DNA of 11,985 nucleotides from JBBTRN01 sp038065175 (GTDB lineage: Bacteria; Patescibacteriota; Doudnabacteria; UBA920), in NCBI GenBank assembly GCA_038065175.1, contig JBBTRN010000055.1, forward strand, positions 1 to 11,985. Reading direction: 5' to 3'. The notes under the pieces are model-generated. The model had not been told where the DNA came from, did not search any database, and saw nothing but the letters and a program-made list of their open reading frames with translations. The position numbers and the translations under genes were made by a program. Of the stretch, positions 7,092 to 11,985 are shown piece after piece (position 1 is the stretch's first letter; each line of letters starts with the position of its first letter).

Positions 7092-7119
7092 CATAGGCAA
7101 TAAAGCATAGGCAATAAAG
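7092..7119. repeat. Tandem duplication of a 14-mer
   Basis: The 14-mer CATAGGCAATAAAG occurs twice head to tail (7092-7105 and 7106-7119) in the spacer upstream of the VirB6-like promoter. Two perfect copies suggest a recent slippage event, or less likely a paired protein-binding site. Confidence 0.7.
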
Positions 7120-7204
7120 GAAAAGTTGTGGGTGTGTTTTTAGACAAAATTTCATAATTTCGAAAAATTTTCCTCAATCCTATCATAAATATTTTTATTA
7201 ATCG

Positions 7205-7246
7205 CATATCCCCATTTTATGACGGCCGTCATAAAATGGGGATATG
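7205..7246. repeat. Perfect 42 bp palindrome P1 (variant arms)
   Basis: Every base from 7205 to 7246 pairs with its mirror position, and there is no loop. The half-site, read inward after the outer CA, is TATCCCCATTTTATGACGG. It shares the outer TATCCCCA and inner TGACGG with palindromes P2 and P3 but differs at five central arm positions. A T-run occurs 7 bases to the right. No gene starts or stops within 200 bp, so a terminator role is not obvious. A dimeric protein site or a cruciform-forming element is plausible. Confidence 0.9.
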
Positions 7247-7504
7247 GAAATTTTTTGCAAAAGGTTGGCCTAGAAGATTTTTTTCATTGACCGTTTTAAT
7301 TTGATAAAACTATTAAGACTCCTCTGTTTATCCTACTCCTTCCCAGAATATCACGCGGCTTGATACGAGGATAAATTGGTTTTGTAATTATTTTTCCCGA
7401 GAGATTTAATTTTTTCCAGAACATACTGGATTTATTTTCAAAAGCAATAAACGACGGAAAAAACAGACAATGGGTTTTTTAATAAAACATCCATTTAAAA
7501 CAAC
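7247..7504. other. AT-rich non-coding spacer between palindromes P1 and P2
   Basis: No convincing ORF, RNA structure or repeat is visible. A loose promoter-like pair on the plus strand, TTGACC (7287-7292) and TATTAA (7311-7316) with an 18-base spacer, points towards P2 and the short ORF at 7557. It matches the consensus too weakly to call. Confidence 0.5.
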
Positions 7505-7542
7505 TATCCCCAAAACTTGACGGCCGTCAAGTTTTGGGGATA
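7505..7542. repeat. Perfect 38 bp palindrome P2
   Basis: The half-site TATCCCCAAAACTTGACGG is followed at once by its exact reverse complement. The sequence is identical base for base to P3 (8448-8485). The centres of P2 and P3 are 943 bp apart and bracket the MITE-like element and the Cas2-like gene. P2 lies 228 bp beyond the stop of that gene. No T-run follows on either side, so it is not a standard terminator. Confidence 0.92.
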
Positions 7543-7556
7543 TCGGAGGTTATCGT

Positions 7557-7766
7557 TTGGATATTCAATCAATGGACGATTTTTATGTTTTTGATAGGCT
7601 CAGGACTTACGCATTGAGCCAAGTTCGAGGCATTTTCCGAGGATTTTTGGAGGCGTACTCCTGGTACGACGACAAAAACCGCAGGAAAATAACAAAGAAA
7701 TTGGCCAAAGCCGCTTTTAAGGATCCGGCTCCGCCGGTCCTAAAAGCGGCGGTGCGTAAGTCCTGA
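7557..7766 (+). CDS. Doubtful short ORF reading through the MITE-like element
   Basis: This 69-residue basic ORF starts with TTG at 7557. GGAGG (7545-7549) lies 7 bases upstream, a well-placed ribosome binding site directly next to palindrome P2. Most of it (from residue 15) is encoded by the 169 bp element, including both terminal repeats, and its TGA stop lies inside the right repeat. It would be the only plus-strand gene here and converges on the Cas2-like gene with 3 bp between stop codons. It contains FLEAYSWYDDKNRRKITKKL, which reads like real protein, but no family is recognised. It may be a remnant of a transposon gene or simply fortuitous. Confidence 0.22.
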   Translation: MDIQSMDDFYVFDRLRTYALSQVRGIFRGFLEAYSWYDDKNRRKITKKLAKAAFKDPAPPVLKAAVRKS

Positions 7767-7767
7767 G
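7599..7767. mobile_element. MITE-like element, 169 bp with 15 bp terminal inverted repeats
   Basis: The left end CTCAGGACTTACGCA (7599-7613) is exactly repeated in inverted orientation at the right end (7753-7767). With one mismatch the repeats extend to 18 bp (7596-7613 and 7753-7770). Inside, 7710-7750 forms a long imperfect hairpin whose outer 10 bp (GCCGCTTTTA/TAAAAGCGGC) are perfect. There is no transposase, so mobilisation would be in trans. No clear target-site duplication is visible. The right end touches the stop codon of the Cas2-like gene (7772-7770). Confidence 0.65.
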
Positions 7768-7769
7768 GC

Positions 7770-8360
7770 TTAGATTAATTTAAAATACTTTTTCAAATCT
7801 TTATCGCTGTCCAGTTCATCTATTCGGGCAATGCGGATACATTTATCCAGACCCGTCTGTCGCAAATACAAAACCGCGTCCCGGTTCAAAGCAAAAGGAC
7901 TTACAAACACGCTTTGCTGAAGTTTATAAAATCCATTTTGTTTTAATAATGTTCTAAATAAATGCCGGTGCTGTCTGGAATCCTCGGGGATATCATAAAT
8001 TATGAGCCGCCATTTGCCGTCCCACTTTTGCGGCTTCTGCGTCCTAGCTTTCATAAGCAACGCTTGGAGCTGGCCTTTTTTAGTGAGCTTAACGAATTCG
8101 GTGTCAGCTTTTTCTTTTTTATAAACCCTTACCCAGCCTTTTTGCTCCAGATAATTAAAAATTTTCCAATATGCCTTATAGTCCCGGCTGCTGGTGCCAA
8201 AAATTGCCCTTCTTACATAAGCAGTCTTATGTTCAAAAGGCCGGGGCACAAAATCCGCAAGGGCGAATAAGTAAAACAAAACCCTGCCCGAAAGAGACAG
8301 CTTCTCTTCGTCGTCCTGATATTTTTTTCTTCGATAATCCCTCCAGCGCTTTTTTGGCAT
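7770..8360 (-). CDS. PaaX/Cas2-like protein: winged helix plus Cas2-type ferredoxin domain
   Basis: The basic N-terminus (residues 1-20, MPKKRWRDYRRKK) precedes a winged-helix-like region (about 22-105) with the pattern YLEQKGWVRVYKKEK...VKLTKKGQ. The C-terminal region (about 115-196) has the Cas2/PaaX signature WRLIIYDIPEDSR followed by LLKQNGFYKLQQSVFVSP. In Cas2 the Asp of the YDIP strand is the metal-binding or catalytic position; here it is D123. PaaX regulators share this architecture, so the protein could be a palindrome-binding repressor, a nuclease, or both. No cas1 or CRISPR array is present, so classical spacer acquisition is unlikely. At 196 residues it is twice the length of bare Cas2 and shorter than typical PaaX (about 300). 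The ATG at 8360 has only a poor ribosome binding site. The gene lies alone between identical palindromes. Domain calls are fairly secure; function is open. Confidence 0.82.
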   Translation of the reverse strand: MPKKRWRDYRRKKYQDDEEKLSLSGRVLFYLFALADFVPRPFEHKTAYVRRAIFGTSSRDYKAYWKIFNYLEQKGWVRVYKKEKADTEFVKLTKKGQLQALLMKARTQKPQKWDGKWRLIIYDIPEDSRQHRHLFRTLLKQNGFYKLQQSVFVSPFALNRDAVLYLRQTGLDKCIRIARIDELDSDKDLKKYFKLI

Positions 8361-8443
8361 TTTAGTTTAAATTCTTAAAGTTATTGATTTAACCGCAAAA
8401 CCTTTGAAGACTGTAAACTATTTCTATTTATAATTATAAATAC

Positions 8444-8473
8444 ACTATATCCCCAAAACTTGACGGCCGTCAA
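8444..8473 (-). promoter_or_regulatory. Promoter of the Cas2-like gene using palindrome P3 as its -35 box
   Basis: On the minus strand, TTGACG (8473-8468) in the palindrome core is followed by 18 bases and TATAGT (8449-8444). Each box matches five of six consensus positions. Transcription would start near 8437, about 77 bases before the ATG. Protein bound to the palindrome would cover the -35 box, spacer and part of the -10 box. The equivalent positions at P1 and P2 have no good -10 box. A second TATAAT (8438-8433) lacks a matching -35. Confidence 0.45.
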
Positions 8474-8485
8474 GTTTTGGGGATA
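8448..8485. repeat. Perfect 38 bp palindrome P3
   Basis: It is identical to P2 over all 38 positions and is perfectly symmetrical around GG|CC (8466|8467). It lies 87 bp upstream of the Cas2-like start codon, where an operator would be expected. A T-run (8492-8498) follows 7 bases after the right arm, so weak transcription termination on the plus strand cannot be excluded. Confidence 0.92.
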
Positions 8486-8523
8486 GTATACTTTTTTTGA
8501 TAGATTATAATCAAAATGAAGCT

Positions 8524-8544
8524 CCTCGCAGCATAGCTGCGAGG
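8524..8544. repeat. Stem-loop, 9 bp stem
   Basis: CCTCGCAGC (8524-8532) pairs perfectly with GCTGCGAGG (8536-8544) around the loop ATA. It is the first of a series of GC-rich hairpins between the Cas2-like gene and the exported-protein operon. It has no T-run and is probably a dispersed REP-like palindrome. Confidence 0.6.
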
Positions 8545-8595
8545 TATCGGGGCTAATTATTAGCGTTCATTCGCCAAAGCTTGTTATCCGACTTC

Positions 8596-8612
8596 GTCCG
8601 CCTTAGGCGGAC
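8596..8612. repeat. Stem-loop, 7 bp stem
   Basis: GTCCGCC (8596-8602) pairs with GGCGGAC (8606-8612) around the loop TTA. It is the second member of the GC-rich hairpin cluster and has no associated T-run. Confidence 0.55.
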
Positions 8613-8636
8613 TACGGAGGATTCGCCCCCATTAAT

Positions 8637-8654
8637 CCCGCCGCAAGCGGCGGG
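8637..8654. repeat. Stem-loop, 8 bp GC-only stem
   Basis: CCCGCCGC (8637-8644) pairs with GCGGCGGG (8647-8654) around the two-base loop AA. The outer AT-rich flanks (ATTAAT and TATTAA) can extend the stem with a bulge. It lies in a larger nested arrangement bounded by the inverted pair ATTCGCC (8569-8575) and GGCGAAT (8668-8674). Confidence 0.55.
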
Positions 8655-8676
8655 GTATTAAAGCGGAGGCGAATAA

Positions 8677-8708
8677 AAAAAACCTTCCGAATTTTTAGAA
8701 GGTTTTTT
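8677..8708. terminator. Bidirectional intrinsic terminator after the exported-protein operon
   Basis: AAAAAACCTTC (8677-8687) pairs with GAAGGTTTTTT (8698-8708) around a 10-base loop, giving U-runs in both directions. It lies 6 bp beyond the TAA of the 677-residue gene (8717-8715). It therefore ends that operon and insulates the Cas2-like island from it. Confidence 0.82.
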
Positions 8709-8714
8709 AAAAAT

Positions 8715-10748
8715 TTATCTTAATTCTTCCGTTTTGTAGCCTCTGGGCGGTTCGCTAAGTTTCCTAACAAACGCCCCTCTTACGCTCCCATGTGTCCCCT
8801 GGCAATAGGCCTCGCCCCAACCATCGGCAATACACTGGCTGTAACCCGGACCCGGAATAAACACCGGCGAGGGAAGCGAGGTGGTAGCAGGACTGCTATT
8901 AGTAGTAGGCCTTGGGATAGTGAGCGTGCCGGTGTTAGACAGTCTTTGTTTTTTACTGTTATAAACCCTTAACACATACGAACCGCCTTGCGGAGCGCTT
9001 ACAATTAGATCGCCTATTAAGCCAAGTTCATTGTAAACCGGTAATCCTGTAGCCGGGTCCAGCGCCAAGCCGCCGCTGGGCCCTAATTTAAAATTCGAAA
9101 TTCCAGGGCCTTCTATGGTAACAAAACTCGCGTTATCAACATCTAAAATTTCCCAATGCAATGTGTACCTGCCCGCGCCCGAAGCGCTCACATTATAGTC
9201 AAACTTAAGACCGTTTTCCAAATTATTTTTTGATACTCGGGCATCCGCAAAGCTTAAGGCCGTATTTATGGCAGTAGAAATTTGTCCGCTTTCAGCTAAA
9301 AACGAGGCTTTTACATTTCCGCCAAAAATTAAGCTGGAACCAATATTCGCCCCAACATCGCTTATCCAACTCATAAAGAACGGCAAATTATTATCATTAT
9401 AATCACCCAAACCTTTGCCAATGGACTTAAAGGCCTCGTCTATCCCCTTATTGACCATTTCCGCAGGCGAAGCAATTGCTTCGCATGCTTTAAAAACCTT
9501 GCTCTTTTGTCCGTCCGCGCTTTCAAAACTCTTAGGCATGGCTTTTAATTTGATTGCCGCCTGGTCAAAATCCCTTTGCGCTTTTGCAATATCAGCTTCC
9601 AATTGCTTTGCTTCTTTAGGATTAAGCTGTTTATTTGCGTACAGACTGATATGCGACCCTTGTAAATCCCTTAAAAGTTTTTCCCTGTCACGGTATTCAT
9701 CGCTCACCTGAACCCATTTTTGTTCAATGCCGATTTGCTCATTAACATTTCCAGCGCAGGTGCGGGGAGCTTTAAGCCCACTGCCTAAAAGCATTTCGTT
9801 ATTCGCCGAGGCAAGCCCCACGGTCTGAATTTGGTTTGCCCTGCCCTCATAAGCGGTTTTTAAATACGGCACGCTGGTTTCCGGGTCGCCGAATTTTGCC
9901 AGCTTCAAATAAAAATCCGGGTCGTCAGCGCTGAAAGTCCTTGCCGAAAACACGTCGCCGTTTAACTGCACCGCATCCGCGGCTCTTTGGTAAATGGCCG
10001 AATCGATTTTAGTCCTTAAAAGCGGGTTGGTTGCCAAAGAACGCAAAATCAACTGCTCTTCATTGTCTGCCGCACGGTCATGGATTAACTGCGCAGAGTA
10101 AACCTGGCTTGCCACCGCGTCGGCATACTGCATAACATCGTTAATTTTATAACGGGATGTTAAGCTATAAACCAGCCTTTCCGCAACCACTTTTGTGGTC
10201 TTGATTAATATGCCTGCCAAAATGCCCTTCCAAAAACCGGTTTTGGCAATGCGCAATCTTGCCTGCAGTTGGTCCTTTCGGGACTTTAAAGTTTCTATCG
10301 ATAAAATCGTCTCGGCTTCAAGCCGCTGTTTTTTTTGACCAAGGAATAAATTCGGTGTTGGCACAGCCTTTATTGAAGCCAAAAGTACCTGGTAGCAGAC
10401 AATCAAAGCTTCCATTGTCTTAATCCGGGTGGTTAAATTTGCGATTTCTTCTTTATTCCCGGCAACCAGGCTCAAACCCCCGAACGATGTATCGGCTACG
10501 TCTAAACCTTTTGCAATATTTTCTTCCGTCTTGCATACTGAAAATTTAACATCAAGTGCTACCAAGGCCGCGTCTGCCACGGCAGCCGCGCCTTCCCCAA
10601 CCACCCCGCCCGAACCAAGACCCGGATGGCCAACAGGCACAGTTGTAATAAGCTGCGCGAAAGCAACCACTGGCTGAAACCCAATGGCCAAAAGTAAAAT
10701 TAGCGCGACAAAATATTTAATTGTTTGCCTATTGTCCGCCTGCCTCAT
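8715..10748 (-). CDS. Large exported protein of unknown family
   Basis: The 677-residue product has a clear signal peptide (hydrophobic core about 12-30, ending VVAFAQ, likely cleavage near residue 31). The mature protein is largely helical and charged, with an Ala/Gln/Glu-rich helix pair (340-405). A weak amphipathic or membrane-associated segment lies near 171-183 (GFWKGILAGILIK). Residues about 515-612 look like a beta-sandwich domain, with alternating strands around GRYTLHWEILDVDNASFVTIEG and SYVLRVYNSKK. A Pro/Ser/Thr-rich linker (613-636) and a small Cys-containing end (CIADGWGEAYC, 639-649) follow. Six cysteines (72, 118, 331, 422, 639, 649) could form disulfides outside the cytoplasm. 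The start codon overlaps the preceding gene by 20 bp, which implies translational coupling. It may be an envelope subunit of the neighbouring secretion apparatus; this is inferred from context. Confidence 0.85.
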   Translation of the reverse strand: MRQADNRQTIKYFVALILLLAIGFQPVVAFAQLITTVPVGHPGLGSGGVVGEGAAAVADAALVALDVKFSVCKTEENIAKGLDVADTSFGGLSLVAGNKEEIANLTTRIKTMEALIVCYQVLLASIKAVPTPNLFLGQKKQRLEAETILSIETLKSRKDQLQARLRIAKTGFWKGILAGILIKTTKVVAERLVYSLTSRYKINDVMQYADAVASQVYSAQLIHDRAADNEEQLILRSLATNPLLRTKIDSAIYQRAADAVQLNGDVFSARTFSADDPDFYLKLAKFGDPETSVPYLKTAYEGRANQIQTVGLASANNEMLLGSGLKAPRTCAGNVNEQIGIEQKWVQVSDEYRDREKLLRDLQGSHISLYANKQLNPKEAKQLEADIAKAQRDFDQAAIKLKAMPKSFESADGQKSKVFKACEAIASPAEMVNKGIDEAFKSIGKGLGDYNDNNLPFFMSWISDVGANIGSSLIFGGNVKASFLAESGQISTAINTALSFADARVSKNNLENGLKFDYNVSASGAGRYTLHWEILDVDNASFVTIEGPGISNFKLGPSGGLALDPATGLPVYNELGLIGDLIVSAPQGGSYVLRVYNSKKQRLSNTGTLTIPRPTTNSSPATTSLPSPVFIPGPGYSQCIADGWGEAYCQGTHGSVRGAFVRKLSEPPRGYKTEELR

Positions 10749-11532
10749 AATTTAACCTTTGGATTAAGGGATTTAACTTACTAGCCTCATTTTGCAGTTC
10801 CTGCTCGGTTTGTAAAAAGACTGTAAGGTTCTTATTGATTAATTCCGGATTCTCATCCGCGGTTGTAAAATGTTTTAAAATTTCTATAGCAGAATTGTAT
10901 TGCAAAATTTTTAATTTGTGCAAATGGGCAAAAGATTCTGGTACGGCTAAATTACTAATATTAACCACAATATTCTGTATGAGCCTGGCCTGCTCATTAA
11001 TTTGCTTTTGCTCTGCCGATGCCAAGGCAGACTCAAACTTGGCGCTGTCTAAATAGCCTCCTTCAATTCCGGCAATGGCAGAGATATAAATTTTAAAATT
11101 TTCGTCTGAATCGGCAATCTCATTTATGGGAATGGCCTCGAGATTTAAAATTAAATCAGTTGTATCAGCGCCCAACACATCCCCGACTTCAACAGCCGAA
11201 GTAATTGATCCGTCTTCATTTATTACCATTGGGCCCATAGGCTCGGTGGAAGCGCCGGCAACCAGCGGCGCGCTTAATTCCGGCGAAGGTTCGTAAGCAT
11301 AATACTTTGGGAGATTAGCAGTAATCGATGAATCTAATGGGGCAGATTTAAAAACATTAAACAACCCCGGATTCTTCATAAAAGAAACCCCAATAAGCAG
11401 AGTAGCCACGGACAGAATTAATCCTAAATGCCCAAAAGAAAAATGTTCCTGCGCCGCTGGATTTCCTGACGCAAAATTATTTCCCAACGGCGGCAAGAAT
11501 TTTTCATTATAAATTTGGTTTTCTTGGATCAT
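10729..11532 (-). CDS. Single-pass membrane protein with helical extracytoplasmic domain, unknown family
   Basis: The ATG at 11532 gives 267 residues and lies 5 bp after the upstream stop. A TTG at 11598 would add 22 residues but overlap the upstream gene by 61 bp and has no better ribosome binding site, so the shorter form is chosen. Residues 34-51 (GHLGLILSVATLLIGVSF) form one membrane span after a short cytoplasmic tail. A low-complexity linker follows, including PLVAGASTEP and the DVLGADTT motif. The rest (about 135-267) is a helical bundle-like region with LIQNIVVNISNLAVPESFAHLHKLKILQY split over several helices. The gene is the middle member of a coupled operon and ends inside the start of the 677-residue gene. 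No function is recognised. Confidence 0.8.
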   Translation of the reverse strand: MIQENQIYNEKFLPPLGNNFASGNPAAQEHFSFGHLGLILSVATLLIGVSFMKNPGLFNVFKSAPLDSSITANLPKYYAYEPSPELSAPLVAGASTEPMGPMVINEDGSITSAVEVGDVLGADTTDLILNLEAIPINEIADSDENFKIYISAIAGIEGGYLDSAKFESALASAEQKQINEQARLIQNIVVNISNLAVPESFAHLHKLKILQYNSAIEILKHFTTADENPELINKNLTVFLQTEQELQNEASKLNPLIQRLNYEAGGQ

Positions 11533-11537
11533 AAAAT

Positions 11538-11930
11538 TTATGGGATTAATGAAGTGCCGACCTGAAAAATTGGAAAAACTAAATATGGGGTAGTGCAAGT
11601 GGGAAAAGGCGTAGGAACATATTCGCCTAACACATGGACACCGGGCGTGAATAAATTCCCAAATTCGTGCAGCTGCGAAGAAGGCAATAGCGCTATTCCA
11701 ACCGGCCTTAAAGTCACATAATCAAATATTACCGTGTGCGACGGGCATCCGGTAATTACGGAAACCGGATTATACACAGTGATCCTGCCCCCAAAAGGAA
11801 TCATGCCCGGCGTAGCCTGAACTTTTGAAGGCAAAAAGCCTGCGGTAAATATTAACAAAAAGAATGCTAACGACCCCAGCATTGAAAGCGCGGCTAAGCC
11901 AGCTGTAATATGAGTATGAAGTCTTTTCAT
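11538..11930 (-). CDS. Small exported protein of unknown family
   Basis: The 130-residue product has a long hydrophobic signal segment (about 8-31) with likely cleavage after SKVQA (residue 39). The mature part of about 90 residues is rich in Pro, Val and aromatic residues and looks all-beta. It begins PFGGRITVYNP and ends FPIFQVGTSLIP. Two cysteines (C62 in TGCPSH and C112 in PTCTTP) could form one disulfide. From memory, short exported proteins beginning PFGG with a few cysteines recur next to secretion genes in candidate-phyla genomes; this was not checked. It is the first gene of the operon in this window. The ATG at 11930 has no strong ribosome binding site but is the only good start before the signal segment. 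Confidence 0.78.
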   Translation of the reverse strand: MKRLHTHITAGLAALSMLGSLAFFLLIFTAGFLPSKVQATPGMIPFGGRITVYNPVSVITGCPSHTVIFDYVTLRPVGIALLPSSQLHEFGNLFTPGVHVLGEYVPTPFPTCTTPYLVFPIFQVGTSLIP

Positions 11931-11952
11931 TGAAGTGGTAGCGAGTAATCCT

Positions 11953-11980
11953 ATTTTAGCTTTTATTCAAGAGCTAAAAT
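11953..11980. promoter_or_regulatory. Inverted repeat upstream of the exported-protein operon
   Basis: ATTTTAGCT (11953-11961) and AGCTAAAAT (11972-11980) form a perfect 9 bp inverted repeat with a 10-base spacer. It lies 23 bp upstream of the first gene. It could be an operator or the end of an upstream transcription unit; no T-run decides between these. The window ends 5 bases later, so context is missing. Confidence 0.4.
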
Positions 11981-11985
11981 GGCAA

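Noticed and set aside
7287..7316. Plus-strand promoter (TTGACC, TATTAA) towards the short ORF at 7557
   Set aside because: The -10 match is poor, the distance to the ORF is long, and palindrome P2 lies between; the ORF itself is doubtful.
7205..8485. CRISPR array suggested by repeats next to a Cas2-like gene
   Set aside because: There are only three palindromes, at unequal spacings (298 and 943 bp between centres), with genes and a mobile element between them rather than short unique spacers; cas1 is absent.
7205..8485. Palindromes as ordinary intrinsic terminators
   Set aside because: P2 has no T-run on either side, P1 and P3 have T-runs displaced by 6-7 bases, and no gene ends immediately before them. 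A loop-less 38 bp dyad is also unlike the genuine terminators at 8677-8708 and 1598-1626.
11533..11598. Longer 289-residue form of the middle operon protein starting at TTG 11598
   Set aside because: It would overlap the upstream gene by 61 bp, uses a rarer start and adds nothing domain-like before the membrane span; the ATG 5 bp after the upstream stop fits better.

Overview
The window looks like a chromosomal piece of a Candidate Phyla Radiation (Patescibacteria, Parcubacteria-like) bacterium. That placement is an inference. It rests on moderate-to-low GC, every convincing gene on one strand, a VirB6/TrbL-like type IV secretion membrane protein with a very long tail, several secreted proteins of unknown family, a stand-alone PaaX/Cas2-like protein, and short repeats inside coding regions. 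No rRNA, tRNA or CRISPR array is visible.

Layout, read in the direction of transcription (minus strand, high to low coordinates). Positions 11930-8715 hold a tight three-gene operon: a small exported protein, a single-pass membrane protein and a large exported protein. The first two genes are 5 bp apart, the next two overlap by 20 bp, and a bidirectional terminator closes the operon. Positions 8714-6930 are an accessory island. It has a cluster of GC-rich stem-loops, a gene for a winged-helix plus Cas2-fold protein (8360-7770), and three perfect 38-42 bp palindromes that share the core TGACGGCCGTCA. It also has a 169 bp MITE-like element whose terminal repeat ends 2 bp from the stop codon of the Cas2-like gene. 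From 6923 to 2196 lies a second operon with a recognisable extended -10 promoter: the VirB6-like protein (1146 aa) and a hypothetical protein 21 bp downstream. From 2140 to 1552 is a PemK/MazF-type toxin gene with no visible antitoxin, bracketed by two short promoter-hairpin-U-tract units that look like small RNAs or leaders, one on each strand. From 1368 to 70 is a proline-rich hypothetical protein.

The two operons probably contribute to one envelope-spanning apparatus, with exported subunits plus a membrane channel, and the palindrome/Cas2-like island sits between them. The most interesting system is that island. Two identical 38 bp palindromes bracket the Cas2-like gene. The upstream one supplies a good -35 box at the right distance from a -10 box, so it could be both promoter and operator. 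The third palindrome carries changes in both arms that keep perfect symmetry. Secondary points are the two small-RNA-like units around the toxin gene and a compositional break inside the VirB6-like gene. All functions are read from sequence alone; no database search was run.
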